Below, piece after piece: positions 38,150-50,889 of a DNA stretch of 64,000 bases. Within the stretch, counting starts at the first letter, position 1; every line of letters begins with the position of its first letter. A program made the position numbers and the translations under genes. This stretch comes from Viscum album (taxonomy: Eukaryota; Streptophyta; Magnoliopsida; Santalales; Viscaceae): positions 810,241,123 through 810,305,122 of the forward strand of contig OY728136.1 of the NCBI GenBank assembly GCA_963277665.1, in the 5' to 3' direction. The notes beneath the pieces were generated by a model that saw only the letters and a program-made list of their open reading frames with translations, did no database searches and was not told where the DNA came from.

Positions 38150-38760
38150 TCGATTTTCAGAACTTGAGTAAAAAATGAACTTATTATAACTATAAATTGT
38201 CCATGTGCTAAAAATTCCATTATATCCAGAATTATATTCATGATTTATGTATAATATATATACCATATATATCCCATATATATGTATTTATAATAGTCCG
38301 TAACATTTTTATATAAGAAATGAAATGCACCATTCATGGAGATGGTAAGTCATACGTACCGATGAACACTACTTTCATTTATTTTTCTTATTTAAAAGAA
38401 TGAAAAATAAATGATACATAGGTATATTATAATTATAGTAAAATATATATGTTATATATGTTACATAAGTTCATTAATTCCTTCCTTTATAAGTTCCATG
38501 GATAGCATGAACGAGTCATATCACTTTGAGGGGGCGGTAGTCCACACTTCCTCAAATGAAATTATCATATTTATAAAATATGAAATGCATAAACGTATGT
38601 TATAAATGATAATTATAAAAGCATAGAGATAAAATAAATATCATATATAATTACAGTTCCATCATAATGTACACCATAATATGTGTTATGAGAATATTGA
38701 ACAATCATCATTTCGTGAGGCGGTAGTTCACCATCCATAGAAACAATATGTTCTATACCC
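38150..38760 (-). repeat. 190-bp repeat array in the D 3' LTR
   Basis: Three diverged units whose GC-rich cores GATGGTAAG, GGCGGTAGTCC and GGCGGTAGTTC have their GGTA at 38344, 38536 and 38722, spaced 192 and 186 bp. Between cores lie similar AT-rich blocks (ATAATTATA, CATATATAATT, a TTCCAT block). The same array is in the other LTR and, longer, in element G. Confidence 0.75.
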
Positions 38761-39085
38761 ATTAGACGGAGGTGTGTGTAAGTGTAGTTTGAATAATTCT
38801 CATAAAAAAAACCTAGTATATTTAGGATACTAGTTTAGTGATGTAAAAAAATAATAAGAAGAGCATAGGGAGTGGGGAAGGAAAAATAATGGAAAGAATC
38901 TTGAGAGAAGACGTTACCTCAAATCAGGTAACTTCTTTTCATTTGAGCCAAAGGTCTCTCTTGAATTGCCTTATGACTAAGGGAAGGATTCTAGGAGAAA
39001 GTGAGGGATGTTGGGAGATTATTTTGGCAGAGTTTGGATGATACAATGTGCTTTAGAGGTGTGAGTAATGAGTTAGAGGTGATGA

Positions 39086-39097
39086 CCTTTTATAAGG
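39086..39097 (-). promoter_or_regulatory. TATA box in the D 3' LTR
   Basis: CCTTATAAAAGG on the minus strand, flanked by GGTCATCACC. The same site occurs in the other LTR (48366-48377) and a close one in element G (62708-62718). Strand and conservation suit the retrotransposon promoter. The 190-bp array would lie 370 bp and more downstream, in the transcribed leader. Confidence 0.65.
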
Positions 39098-40943
39098 GGA
39101 GGAGGGGCTCTTTAGGAAAGTTTGAAATAATTATTTAATTATAAATTTATTTTCAGTTTAAAAAGGTCCAAAACTCATTCAATTAAAATATAATATGAAT
39201 ATAAGTCTAAAAAAAATCATAAAAATAATAATTATAGAGGTTTTGTATATTTTTTATCCATATTTTTTTTATTTAAACCTTTTTATTCTTATCGTGTTTT
39301 CAAGCATTTAATACTTTGAGAATAAAAATAGTTACCAAATCAAGAAAAATATCCAATTAAAGAGTCAATAATAAACTTTTAGACTTATTATAATTTTTTG
39401 GATGGATCATAGATTTTTTGGAATTTTATAATATTTAATAAAATATTTTATATTTTAAAATACAAATTATGTCAATTTTGACACTATTCATATCATGACT
39501 TTTTTAAAATTCCATAATAACTATATTGATTCTAAAAAACTTTATTAATACAAATATAACATGTAACTATCATCCATAAAATTATTATATGATATCAAAA
39601 TATCCAAATAATATTTATTTTAACATTTATAAAATAATTTATTTGAATCCTTTATTAATGAAGCAATCACTACATCATCATTGTGTCATAATTAAATATA
39701 TTTATTTAATGTCTAAAAATTATAAATAAAATAAATTGATTTAGGAAATATTTTTATATTTATAATAAATATTTATAGTCTAAAATATAACTTATATAAC
39801 CTCATATAAAAATATTTTTACTAAAAGATATTTGTTTATGTTACATTTTCCATAACTTTAAATTAATTTTTATAAAATGTAATTTTTAGTTACAAGTGGC
39901 TCCATGGAGTCCCAAAATCGATCAAAGTATGCCCATAGTTGGATATATATCATCAAATTGGATTAATACACGTGTTAGGGTAATTTAATATTTTTATAAT
40001 ATTATTGTTTGCCCTTATTTACAAGATTTACCCTTTAACCATGATAAATAAAATATTTACTGAAGTAACTATTCATAATGTATAAAAATAAAAGTCACCT
40101 ATTCACAAAATTTTTAACTAATAATTAAAAATATGGAATCCATTTTTTCAAATTAATAACATAGAAGTTTCATAAATTAATTTAAAATTAATTTCCGTTG
40201 TCAAAACCAAAAAGTGTGTTTTTAAGAAATAATAACTATCAAAATTGACATGTGTTTTTGTCTAATTAAAAATTTTAATTAATTTTAATGACCAAAATTG
40301 GATTAAATGTTAAAATAATAATCTAATTATACTTTAAAACCAATTAAAAAGATAATCTATCCATATAAATAAATTAGATGAAAAGACAGTTTTGACTTAA
40401 AAGACAATATTTTTCACTATTCATTAAAGAATAAAATTTATCATAAAAATACCAAAAATTTACCCAAAGTAAATTTTGATGTCCCAATTCTAAATAAGAA
40501 GTTTATTTTTTCAAATGGAATATATAAAAGTGACAATTACTAGATTTAAAAATGGTTCACCATTAAATGGCAGTAAAACTACCTTTTAAAAATATTAGAG
40601 TATTTATGCTTAAAATTGGATTCATTATAATTTTAAGCTTCTAAATTTTATTGGAACAATATGAAAACATTAAAAAAATATGTTTAATCATAATATGGTT
40701 AGGTCTGTTCATTCCTGCCAATACAATGTCTATGCGTTAACTATCATTTAAAATAATAATATTATGTTATTATTTTTCAGTATGACTTAGCCTTGTGTGT
40801 AACATGAGATTTTGGAGAAACCCATTGTTGTGTGTCGGGCACGCCATTAAACATAGAATCCCCTTTATAGTAAAATCAATACCTTATTTATAATAATTAA
40901 TAGAAATAAAATGTATTATTCTATAAATACTTGGGTCGTTACA

Positions 40944-40961
40944 TCCTTCCCCCCTTTTGGG
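40944..40961 (-). promoter_or_regulatory. Polypurine tract of element D
   Basis: On the minus strand CCCAAAAGGGGGGAAGGA, touching the LTR. Confidence 0.85.
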
Positions 40962-40984
40962 AATTATGTGCCCACAATTCTATT

Positions 40985-43800
40985 CACATATCAAATAAGT
41001 GGGGGTATCTATCCCTCATAGAATTTTCAGTTTCCCATGTTTCCTCTTCCACCATGTGGTTTTTTCAACAAAAAATTACCAAATGAATTACCTTATTCCT
41101 AAGCACTTTATCTCTTCAGTCAAGAATCTGGACTGGTTATTCCCCATAAGAAAGATTCTATTCCAACTGATCTACCTCTGGACTCCAAACATGAGATGGA
41201 TCTGGAATATACTTTCTCAACATTGAAACATGAAAAATATTATGTACCTAGGACAAAATTGTAGGTAAATCCACTATGTAGGCAACTGATATAACCTTAT
41301 CTAGGATTTCATAGGGTATAATAAACCTTGTACTCATCTTTAACTTCTTACCAAAAAGTACGACACTTTTCTATAGAGAAACTTTGAGAAAGACATGATC
41401 ACCTACCTCGAAAGAAAGATCTTTCCTTTAGTTATACTCATTACTTCTCTGTCTGCTCTTTGTTGTTATCTTGTGCTTCTAAATCAAATGAATTTTTTCT
41501 ACCATATCTTCTACCAATTCCAGTCCCATCAACTTCCTTTCGCCTATTTCATCCTTAAAATCTAGAGTTCGACAAAACTTTCAATATAATGCCTCAAATG
41601 CATCCATATGTATACTAGAATGAAAACTGCTATTATAAAAAAACTCAACCAAAGAAATATGTTGGTCCCAAATTCCATGGTAATCCATTGAAGAAGCATA
41701 TAGCATATCTTACAAAGTCTGAATTTTCAATTCTGACTTTCCATCTAATTGAAGATGAAAAGTTGTACTGAAATTTAATTCCATACCCAATGACTTCTGA
41801 AGGCCCTTACAAAAGTTTTAAGTGAACCTAAGATCATGATCATATAAAATGGAGAGGTGAACTCCATGTAACCTGACTATCTATTTAATATACAATTGAG
41901 AAATTTGATATAGAGATAGAGTATCTCGAATAGGAAGAAAACGAGAAGATTTAGTCAATTGATCAAGAATAACCCATATTTTATTATTACCTCGAGCTGT
42001 CATCGGTAATCACACATCGAAGTCCATGGATATATTTTCCCATTTCCACTCTGGCACTGGTAAATGTTGAATCATCCCTTTTGGTAACTGCTGCTCTACT
42101 TTAACCTAGTGACAAGATAAACACTTCATAGTAAAGTTTGCAATATCTTTTTTCATTTCATACCATGAGTAATACTCTGAATATCTCTGTACGTCCTTGT
42201 AAAACTAGGATAAACTGAAAAAAATAACTATGAGCTTTACATAAGAACTCTTTCTTCAATTATGAATCACAAGGCAGACATAATATCCTATAAAACCTTA
42301 AAACACAATCTTTATCAATGTTAAATTCAGGTAAATTACCCTTTTAAACCAACTATAACTTTTTATTCAACTCACTATCTTCTTTATGCACTTGATTTAT
42401 TCTGCCTACTAGGGACGATTTTACTGCCACCTAAAACCAAACAAAGAAATTTCCTACACCAACAACTTTTATTCCAAAGTTCATAAAATCATGAATCAAA
42501 GTATCATGTTCCAAATGTAGCATGGTTAATGTATCATTACTCTTTCAGATCAAAGCTTTATCCACTTTATTTCCCATTCTTGGATGGTAATATATCATAC
42601 AATCATAATACTTGATAAATTCTATCCATCTCCTATGTCTCATGTTTAATTCCTTTTGAGTGAATATATACTTAAAACTTTGGTGATCAACATATATTTC
42701 ACACTTTATGCCATATAAATAATGCCTCCAAAATTTTAATGAAAAAAATAGCAGCTAATTCCAAATCATGTGTAGGGTAATTTAACTCATGAGGTTTAAA
42801 ATGATGTGAAACATAAGTAATTACCTGATCATTCTACATTAACACACAACTAAGTATATTCAACTAAGAATCATTGTAGATGACAAACTCACCATTTCTA
42901 GAAGGTAATTCCAGTACTAGAGCATTCACCAATCTTATTTTCAATTCCTGAAAACAATCATCACATTTTTTTCTATACAATCTTAACACATTTTTGAGTT
43001 AAATTATTTAGTGGGCTTGATAACCATAAAAAATTTTCATAAAACCTTCTATAATATCCTTCTAAACAAATAAAACTACTAATCTCAATTATATTTGTAG
43101 TTCTTGGCCAGTATTCTAAAAAATTGTTTTAGCAGGATCAATAATTATGCCATTTTTTGAAATAATGTGACAAAGGAATGAAATTTGTTGTAACCAAAAA
43201 TCACACTTTCTAAATTTATCGTACAATTTATTTTCTTTTAAGGTTTGAAATAAAACCCTTAAATGACTTTCATTTTCCTCATTACTTTTGGAATATAACA
43301 AAATTTCATCAATAAACACAACCAAAAACTTATCTAAGAACCCACAGAAAATTCTTTTCATAATATCCATGAATACAACAAGTGCATTGGTTAACCCAAA
43401 AGGAATAACTACAAATTTATAATGGTCATATCTAGTACAAAACGTAGTCTTTGGAACGTCTTCTTCCTTTACTTTCAACTGATGGTACCCCAAACTCATG
43501 CCAATCTTCAAAAAATACTGAGCTCCCTAGAGCTGATCAAACAAATCATTGATATGAGGCAAAGGATACTTGTTATTAATAGTGATATTATTCAATGCAC
43601 TATAAAAATAAAAAGTCTCATTGAACCATCTTTCTTTTTTACAAACAAGACTAGAGCACCCCATGGTGATGTGAAAGGTCGAATGAATCCTTTGTCTAAC
43701 AGCTCCTGCAATTGTTTCTTTAACTCTAAAAGATCAATTCGACCCGTTTGATAAGGGGTTTTGAAATTGGATTAGCATCATGAAATAAGTCAGCAGTAAA
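40985..43800 (-). pseudogene. Element D pol: RT, RNaseH, integrase
   Basis: The RT begins at about 43790. An open stretch of 131 codons (43511-43116) holds GYHQLKVKEEDVPKTTFCTR, VIPFGLTNA and a catalytic motif now reading FIDEILLYS, the second Asp replaced by Glu. RNaseH follows (about 42930-42560) with [38 protein letters not shown] and [14 protein letters not shown]. Integrase runs to about 41000. Its late part is clear: ASSMDYHGIWDQHISLVEFF, SSIHMDAFEALY, VGDHVFLKVSL and VHNIFHVSMLRKYIPDPSHV. The C-terminal extension ends MRDRYPHLFD. The early integrase is more decayed. No chromodomain is recognised. Frameshifts and stops show it is dead, but it is the best preserved pol of the window. Confidence 0.88.
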
Positions 43801-44023
43801 TTAAACTTCATGATTAGGTATAATACTAGGAAACTCATCAAAAAATGTCATGATACTCTTTTACAACTAACACATCATTAATTTGAACAGTTCCATTATT
43901 TTCAGCAATATGTTCAAGGTAACATTCATTTCCATATTTCACTAGTTTATTAGCTTCCTGATATGTTATTAGAGATAAGGGTTCATTCTTGTACACAAAT
44001 TGAAAGTCTTTCTGGATAGAAAC

Positions 44024-44299
44024 CTATTTAGACCTACAATCAATCTTAGCATGGTAAACATAATGCCAATCCATTCCCAAAATAACATCAAACTCTACTA
44101 GAGAAAAAACAACAAGGTTTTCAGAAAAATTATTTTCATGAATAAGGATAGGAAGATTATTATAATTTCTTTTTGCATCAAAATTTCCCCTAGGTGTTTT
44201 TACCACAAGTTCATGATTCATATCTTGAGATGGAATTCCAGATTTACTAGAAAATTTCTCAGAAATGAAAGAATGTGTAGGTCCTGAATCAAACGACAC
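44024..44299 (-). pseudogene. Element D aspartic protease
   Basis: An open run of 91 codons. The catalytic motif reads FDSGPTHSFIS; Asp-Ser-Gly is kept and the usual alanine or threonine next to it is Pro. The second hallmark of retropepsins, VEFDVILGMDWHYVYHAKID, is present. It sits between the zinc knuckles of gag and the RT, as in gypsy polyproteins. It would cut the gag-pol precursor. Confidence 0.82.
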
Positions 44300-44399
44300 A
44301 TTATAATAATCTAGAAAAACAAAGTACCTGATACCACTTTATTTGATGGTCCCACATCAATTGTAGTAGTAACAAAATATTTTTCTACACCCTTATAAT

Positions 44400-45420
44400 T
44401 TTGATCTGTCTGGTTTCCACACTGGGTAAAAAAATTTGGACACACATTGGAATAATGTCAAAACTCATTGCAACTAAAACATATTACATATAGCTTTTCA
44501 TTTACTTATTGATCATATTATTTACATTAACAAGTAATATGAGCAATCTTACAACACTAGAAGCACTTAAAAATTTTGTGATACATTCTCCAGGATGCTT
44601 TTTTCAACACTTCTCACAAGATGTAAATTTCTTTTTCTTACCTCTAGGATTTCTTGATGAATTATTTCCCTTTGCCTACCAACTGGACCTCTTCATTTTC
44701 TTTCTCTCTTAGAACACCTGATCATCAGAAAACTCTATTTCTACATTCTCAGCACATTTGAAAAGTTTCTCATAGCTTTTTAATTCTCAATAGGCTAATG
44801 CTCTTCAATATCACGACTTTATTACTGAGTAAAATTAGTTTATCTTACTATCAGGATCTCAGATAAAATTTAGAGCATACCTTTCCAGTCGAGTGAACTT
44901 TTCTTCGTAAGCAGCCAAAAATTCATTATCCTACCTCAATTATAAGAATTGTTTTTCTATCCTAAGTCAAACAACCTTAGAAAAATATTTCTCAATAAAC
45001 ATACCATTTAATTATTCCCAAAATAGGCATCAATATCCTCACTACCACTGATATTTTTAACCATCTATCACCACTGATCTAATTATCCTTCAAAATGATA
45101 AATATAAAGACTAACCTTTTAATGTCTATACAACCCATGACATCGAAAATCTTTTCCAGTGATTTGATCCACCCTTCATCTTGAATAGGGTCAGATGATC
45201 CTCTGAATGATGGGGGATGTTTTCTAATGAAATGCTCCACTATAGAAATGTTCCTTTGGGGTTGATCTAGTTTATCTCGTACATATATAACACCACCATT
45301 TATTTCCTTAGTCATCTTAGGCATCACTATAAAAAACTATTCAGTTCTGATTCTGAACATCTTAGGATACTGATTTGGAAGTTTTTTTTCCTCATGATGT
45401 CGTTACATCATAGCTGCCCT
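44400..45420 (-). pseudogene. Element D gag with three zinc knuckles
   Basis: An open part at 45327-45079 carries HPPSFRGSSDPIQDEGWIKS and LEKIFDVMGC, the capsid start common in Ty3/gypsy gag. Three knuckles follow. One at 44618-44583 reads CEKC-stop-KKHPGEC (short spacing, Cys-x2-Cys-x3-His-x3-Cys). One at 44565-44524 reads CF-stop-CCKIAHITC-stop-C. One at 44481-44440 reads CFSCNEF-stop-HYSNVC. All metal ligands of all three are still in place although each has stops between them. This arrangement, a short knuckle then standard ones, is seen in several long-LTR plant gypsy lineages. Confidence 0.8.
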
Positions 45421-45576
45421 ATTTCCTCTATGGAAAACCATTCTGAACACATAAATATCTTAGGCTAAGTAACATTTTAACCTTCAAATGCTATATCATT
45501 TCAATCTTACCATAAAGTAAAAGTAATTTTTTGATATTCAATTAACAAAATTCTTACTCCTAAAGTTATCTAAACC

Positions 45577-45592
45577 GACCATTAATACAAAA
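45577..45592 (-). promoter_or_regulatory. Decayed primer-binding site of element D
   Basis: Where the PBS must lie, the minus strand reads TTTTGTATTAATGGTC, only loosely like TGGTATCAGAGC. The call rests on position. Confidence 0.35.
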
Positions 45593-45751
45593 TATAAGGT
45601 ATTAGACATAAACATTACATAATATTGAATTAAGTTAATAATTCACATTGAGGATATTTTTAGGCTTAAAGATTTATAGAATTAGGTCATAACTTATACA
45701 TAACATCTTGAATATTATATGTGGAAACTTCTACTCAGTGTCCATTTTTTT

Positions 45752-46860
45752 CATAAAATAAAAACTCTTAGAAGAAAATAAACATGTTTAGTTCCATGTT
45801 TTAAGTAATATGACTTTTTCTTGATCCAATCCTTGACCCTATTCCACCTTAATTCCTATGAAAAACATTTCAAAAACTTGATATGAGCATAAAAATCTCA
45901 GTAAGGGATACACAAATAATAAAAATTGTCAGTGTTCAAAACAACATGTAAAGCATGCATACTTAATCATAAAGTAATAATTTTCACCTTAAAGAAGTAG
46001 AAAAAACAATTAACTAAATATAAGATCTTTTATTACCCATTTTGTAACCCAAATATTACCATAAATCCCATATAAAACAACGTATATCATATAAAGGTAT
46101 CCTGGGACATAAACATACTTAAATGGAATAACCATACGGTCATCTTCTACACATATCACTAAATGGAATAGTCATACTACCGACTTCCATACCCAATTCA
46201 TTAGAGGTTATAACGTGACCACCCGTCCTTAGTTTATCACGGAACCACCCGTCATTTGTTTTATCACGTAACCACCCATCAAATATCCAAGTACCATTAT
46301 GTAATCATAAAATAAAAACTACTAAAATAAAGGAAACATGATTAGTTCCATGTTTTAAATACCATGAATTTTTCTGGATCCCATCCTTGACCCTATTCCA
46401 CCTTAATTCATGTGAAAAACATTTCAAAAACTTGGGATAAATATAAAAATCTCAGTAAGTGATACAAAAATAAATAAAGCTTTTAGTTTTCAAAACAACA
46501 TGTAACCCATGAATACTTAATCATAAAGTAAAACTTTTCACCTTAAAGATTTAGAAAAAACACTTCACTAAATATAAGATCATTTATTACCCTTTTTGTA
46601 ACCAAAATATTACCATAAAGCCCATAGAAAACAACATATAGCATATAAAGGTAACTTGGGACATAAACATACTTAAAAGGAATAACCATATAGTCGACTT
46701 CCACACATACCACTAAATGGAATATCCATACGTCTGACTTCCATACCCAATTCATTGGAGGTTATAACATAACCACCCATCCTTGGTTTATTACAGAACC
46801 ACCCGTCATTTGATTTATCACATAACCACCCATCAAATGTCCAAGTACCATTATATAATC
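45752..46860. repeat. 554-bp tandem duplication in the D 5' LTR
   Basis: Two copies, 45752-46305 and 46306-46860, both starting CATAAAATAAAAACT and running through the GTTCCATGTTTTAA, CCTTGACCCTATTCCACC and AACCACCC landmarks. The partner LTR has one copy (from about 37035). The two copies differ about as much from each other as each does from the partner. Confidence 0.85.
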
Positions 46861-47439
46861 AAAAAACATAAAATATTGAAAATATCAACATTTCACTAAT
46901 AACATTTCATTTAAAATGAAAAGAAATAATTTCAAGATATTGAAATAATAAATCCATTTCAAAAACCATTTTCAATATGAAAACAACAAAAAATAGAATA
47001 AGGGTTTTCTTTTTTTCTTTTTAAAAACATTAAGGCTTATAGAGGAATCCAAATAACGATTATGGTGGCAGAGTGGTCATTGTTGTCACAAACATTAAAA
47101 ACATTCCTTTTTAAGTTTAGTAAAATGCTTCATAGAAAAAATATTTCCTTTAAATAAAATTAAAAGTCAATGTATTTTATTATACACCATGTAAAAGAAG
47201 AAGGTGTATATTATCTAAACATGCCTCAATGAAAGAATATTGAGACGAAGTCCCTTACCTCGCGTCTGAATTGGCTCGTTCATTATTTAATTTCATAAAT
47301 AATAAACTTAAGATAATTTATACTTGATTTAGAACATTTTTCAAGTATATTATTATTTTTATATTATTTATTACCTTGCTATTTTAGTTAGTTAATTATT
47401 TGAGTTTATATCATACATTTTGTCGATGTTCAGAACTTG

Positions 47440-48030
47440 AGTAAAAAATGAACTTTTTATAATTACAAATTGACCATGTGGTCAAAATTCCATTATATAT
47501 AAAATTATATTCATGATTTAGGTATCATATATACTATATATATAAATTATATATTTCTTTATAATATTCCATAGAATTTGGATATAATAAATGAAATGCA
47601 TCGTTCATGGAGACGGTAAGCCATACGTACACATAAACGCTACTTTCATTTAATTTTCATATATAAAGTAATGAAAAACAAATGATAAATAGGTATATTA
47701 TAATTATAGTATAATATATATGTTATATATGTTACATAATTTCATTAATTACATCCTTTATACATTCCATGTATAACATGAATGAGTCATATCACTTTGA
47801 GGGGGCGGTAGTCTGCACTTCCTCAAATGAAATTATCATATTTATACAACATGAAAAGCATAAAGGTATGTTATAAATGATAATTAAAGAATAATAGAGA
47901 TAAAATAAATAAAATAAATATCATATATAATTATAGTTCCATCATAATGGACACTATAATAGGTGGTAGTGGAATATTAAACAATCATCATTTAGTGAGG
48001 CAGTAGTTCTTTGTCCAAAAAAACATTATG
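47440..48030 (-). repeat. 190-bp repeat array in the D 5' LTR
   Basis: Same three-unit array as in the partner LTR. Cores have GGTA (or AGTA) at 47615, 47807 and 48002, spaced 192 and 195 bp. The one nearest the promoter is again 370 bp from the TATA box. Confidence 0.75.
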
Positions 48031-48365
48031 TTCTATACCCATTAAACAGAATTGTGTGTAAGTGTAGTTAGAATACTAATCATAACAAAAAAATAGTGTA
48101 TTTCAGATATTGGTGTTTTTATTTAATCAAATATTAAGAAGAGCAAAGGGAGTGGAGAAAGAAAAATAATGGAAATAAACTTGAGAGAAAACGTTACTTC
48201 GAATCGGGTAACTTCTTTTGATTTGAGACAAAGGGATCTCTTGAATTGCCTTATTCCTAGGGGAATGATTATAAGAGGAAGGTAGGTATGTTGGGATCTT
48301 ATTTGGGAATATTTTTGATGATCCAAGGGGCTTTAGAGGTGTGAGTAATGGGTTAGAGGTGATGA

Positions 48366-48377
48366 CCTTTTATAAGG
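48366..48377 (-). promoter_or_regulatory. TATA box in the D 5' LTR
   Basis: Same CCTTATAAAAGG on the minus strand as at 39086. Being in the 5' LTR, this copy would have driven the element's RNA. Confidence 0.65.
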
Positions 48378-50232
48378 GGGGGGGGGAGGGTCTCTTTGGG
48401 AAAGTTTGAAAGTATTATTTTATTATAAAATTATTTTCGGTTTCAAAAGGTGAAAAACTCATTAAATTATAAGTTAAGATGAATATAAGTCGAAATAAAA
48501 TCATCCAATAACAATTAGACTTGTTTTTAATATTTTTTATTCCTTATCGTTTTTATTTAACCCCTTTTTACTCTTACCGTTTTATCAAGCATTTAACACC
48601 TTGAGAATAAAAATAGCTACCAAAACATGACAAATGTCCAATTAAAGAGTCAATAATAAAATTTTAGGATTAATATAACTATTTGGACAAATAATATATT
48701 TTTTTGGAATTTTATAATATTTAATAAAATATTTTATATTTCAAAATATGAATTATGTAAATTTTGACACTATTCATATCATGACTTTTTTAAAAAATCC
48801 ATCAAACATGATTTATTCAAAAAAACTTCATTAATACCAAGATAAAATGTAACTATAATCCTGAAAATTCTTTTATTATATCAAAATAACCAAATTACAT
48901 TTATTTTAACATTTATAATATCATTTATTTGAATCCTTTATCAATTAAGCAATCTCTGCATCATCATTGTGTCATAATTAAATTTATTTATTTAATGTCT
49001 AAAAATTATAAATAAAATACCATGATTTAGGAAATATTTTTATATTTATAATTATCATTTATAGTTGAAAATAAAAATTATATAACCCAATATAAATATT
49101 TTTTTACTAAAAGATATTTGTTTATGTTACATTTTCCTTAACTTTAAATTATTTTTTATAAAATGTCATTTTCACTTACAAGTGGCTCCACGAACACCCA
49201 TAATTGAGCCCAGGATGTCCATAGTCATATATATATCATCCAATAGGATTAGGACATGTTTTAGGGTAATTTAATATTATTATAATATTGTTTTTTACAC
49301 TTATTTACCAGATTTACCCTTTAACCATGGTAAATAAAATATTTACTGAAGTTACTATTCATAATGTCAAAAAATAAAAGTTACTAATTCAAACAATTTG
49401 TAAATAATGATTACAAATATGGAATCCATTTTTCCAAATTCAAAACATAGAAGTTTCAGAAATTATTTTAAAATTAATTTCCATTGTCATAACCAAAAAG
49501 CGTGTTCTTAAGAAATAACAACTATCAAAAGATTGACATGTGTTTATATCAAATTAAAAAGTGAAATTACTTCCAATGACCAATATTGTATTAAATGGTG
49601 AAAAAATAAAATAATTAAACTTTAAAACAAATTAAAAAGATAATATAACCATATAAATAAATCAGATGAAAGGACAATTTTGACTTAAAATTCAGTATTT
49701 TTCACTATTCATTAAAAAAATGAACTTTATCATAAAAATACCAAAAGTTTATCCAAAGTAAATTTTGATGTCCCTATTTGAAAGAAGAAGTTCATTATGT
49801 CAAATAGAACATATAAAAGTGACAAAAAATATATTTAATAAGGGTTCACCATCAAAAGGCTATAAAACTTCCTTTTAAAAATACTAAAGTATTTATGCTT
49901 AAAATTGGATTCATTATCATTTTAAGGCTTTAAATTTTATTGGATAAATGTAAAAACATTTAACAAACATGTTTAATCATAATATAGTTATTTATGTTCA
50001 TTATATCCAATACAATGACTAGGTGTTAACTACCATTTAAAATAATAATATTATATTATTATTTTTCAGTATGAATCAGCCTTGTGTGCAACATGAGATT
50101 TCAAAGAAACCCATTGTTGCGTGTTAGGTATGCCATAAAACATAGAATCCCCTATAAATTAAAATTAATATCTTATTCATAATTATTAATAGAAATCAAA
50201 AGTATTATTCTATAAATACCTGGGTTGTTACA

Positions 50233-50421
50233 TACATCCTGTCAGATTGCAGGTTAGAACATATTTTTTATGATTGAGTTATTGACGGTAAAATCAACCC
50301 CAACAGTTATTATTGTTTCCCCTGATGCTTTTAATTATCCAAAGGGGATTGTGTAGTTACCAGGGGTTAGTGTTGGGTTGTTTCATATATCTATTCATAT
50401 AGCGACCCAAGCTAGTTCACA
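50233..50421 (+). repeat. 3' LTR of element E, second piece
   Basis: Starts with the right TACAT duplication of D and continues the E LTR from the point lost at 36875; compare GGTTAGAACAT and AAGGGGATTG with 31150-31240. Its right end, near TTCACA, is approximate. Confidence 0.75.
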
Positions 50422-50889
50422 ACGCTGTGTGACTCAGGGTATGTAGGGAGATCACAGTGTGACGCAGAGGAAAAAGTGTAAATATGTAGATATAAGTATA
50501 GTGCGATTCTAGAAGGAGAATTCATGTGAAAATTAGGAAAGTGAAAACACTATAATACTTAGTGTTGGTGTAAGAAACAATTCCCATTGTTATCAATATC
50601 ATATTATTGTGCAGAATCCATGTTGGGGTGCATAACCAACGTGAAAATAATTAGGTCTTTCTACCAATCCTTGTAAAAATATAGTGTTTATATTTAATTA
50701 TTTACTTTCATGAATAAAATTGACTATTTCTAGGTAAAATTATAATAAATAAAATTACACTAAATGACAAAAAATGTTTCATTATAAAGTGGGTAAAAGA
50801 ATCTAAAATGAATTTCGAATTGGTAAAAAATTAACCAACACCCAATTCACCCCCTATCAGGTGTCTATATCGGTCCACTGGGCACATCA
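50422..50889 (+). repeat. 3' LTR of element A, third piece
   Basis: Aligns with 2945-3404. Shared blocks are AGTGTTGGTGT, GAATCCATGTT, TAGGTCTTT and CACCCCCTATCAGGTGTCTA against GACCCCCTCTTAGGTGTCTA. It ends in CA at 50888-50889. Confidence 0.85.

Larger units (their letters stand above)
36876..40943 (-). repeat. 3' LTR of element D
   Basis: Starts TATAGGG (the TG end has decayed) and ends GTTACA on the plus strand. It contains short direct repeats around AACCACCC (37500-37570), the 190-bp array (38150-38760), a 7-bp stem hairpin GTTACCT/AGGTAAC at 38913-38932 and a TATA box. No gene. Confidence 0.9.
36876..50232 (-). mobile_element. Element D: Ty3/gypsy retrotransposon with 4 kb LTRs
   Basis: 13.4 kb, minus strand, and the best-bounded element here. 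A perfect 5-bp duplication TACAT flanks it (36871-36875 and 50233-50237). The left LTR is 36876-40943 (3' LTR) and the right LTR is 45593-50232 (5' LTR). The 4.65 kb interior reads gag, protease, RT, RNaseH, integrase. Sampled LTR identity by eye is about 119 of 133, so it is among the younger insertions. The right LTR is longer because of a 554-bp tandem duplication. The LTR family is shared with element G. Confidence 0.92.
45593..50232 (-). repeat. 5' LTR of element D
   Basis: Partner of 36876-40943. It is 4640 bp long against 4068 bp because of an internal duplication. It carries a run of 11 G at 48376-48386 next to the TATA box, absent as such from the partner. No gene. Confidence 0.9.
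28573..50421 (+). mobile_element. Element E: gag-only gypsy derivative, split by D
   Basis: Own length about 8.5 kb after removal of D. The 5' LTR is 28573-31321 (2749 bp). The 3' LTR is 34310-36875 plus 50233-50421 (about 2755 bp). The interior is just 3.0 kb with PBS, a gypsy-type gag and zinc knuckle, then 1.2 kb without any pol motif, then a clean PPT. This is a second LARD-like, non-autonomous element in the window. The target duplication is poorly kept (ACCTA on the left; ACGCT-like on the right), so the right end is uncertain by a few bases. Confidence 0.8.
411..50889 (+). mobile_element. Element A: gag-only LTR retrotransposon (LARD-like), split by B and E
   Basis: Own sequence of about 9.3 kb once the inserts B (8788-28129) and E (28573-50421) are taken out. 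The 5' LTR is 411-3404. The 3' LTR is in three pieces, 6719-8787, 28130-28572 and 50422-50889, which together give about 2.98 kb against 2.99 kb for the 5' LTR. The interior is only 3.3 kb. It has a tRNA-Met-type PBS at its left end and a polypurine tract at its right end, but no reverse transcriptase, integrase or protease motif. Flanking 5-mers TATCA and TCTCA are a likely target duplication. Long LTRs around a short pol-less interior match the LARD class of non-autonomous elements. The PPT style, GGGGGAGAT just before TG, suggests a copia rather than gypsy parent. Class confidence is moderate; the boundaries are well supported. Confidence 0.8.

Noticed and set aside
43422..43751. Open frame of 109 codons on the plus strand
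   Set aside because: Antisense shadow of the RT of element D.
411..50889. Endogenous pararetrovirus as the source of A
   Set aside because: A has true LTRs, PBS and PPT, and no movement protein or RT motif is visible.
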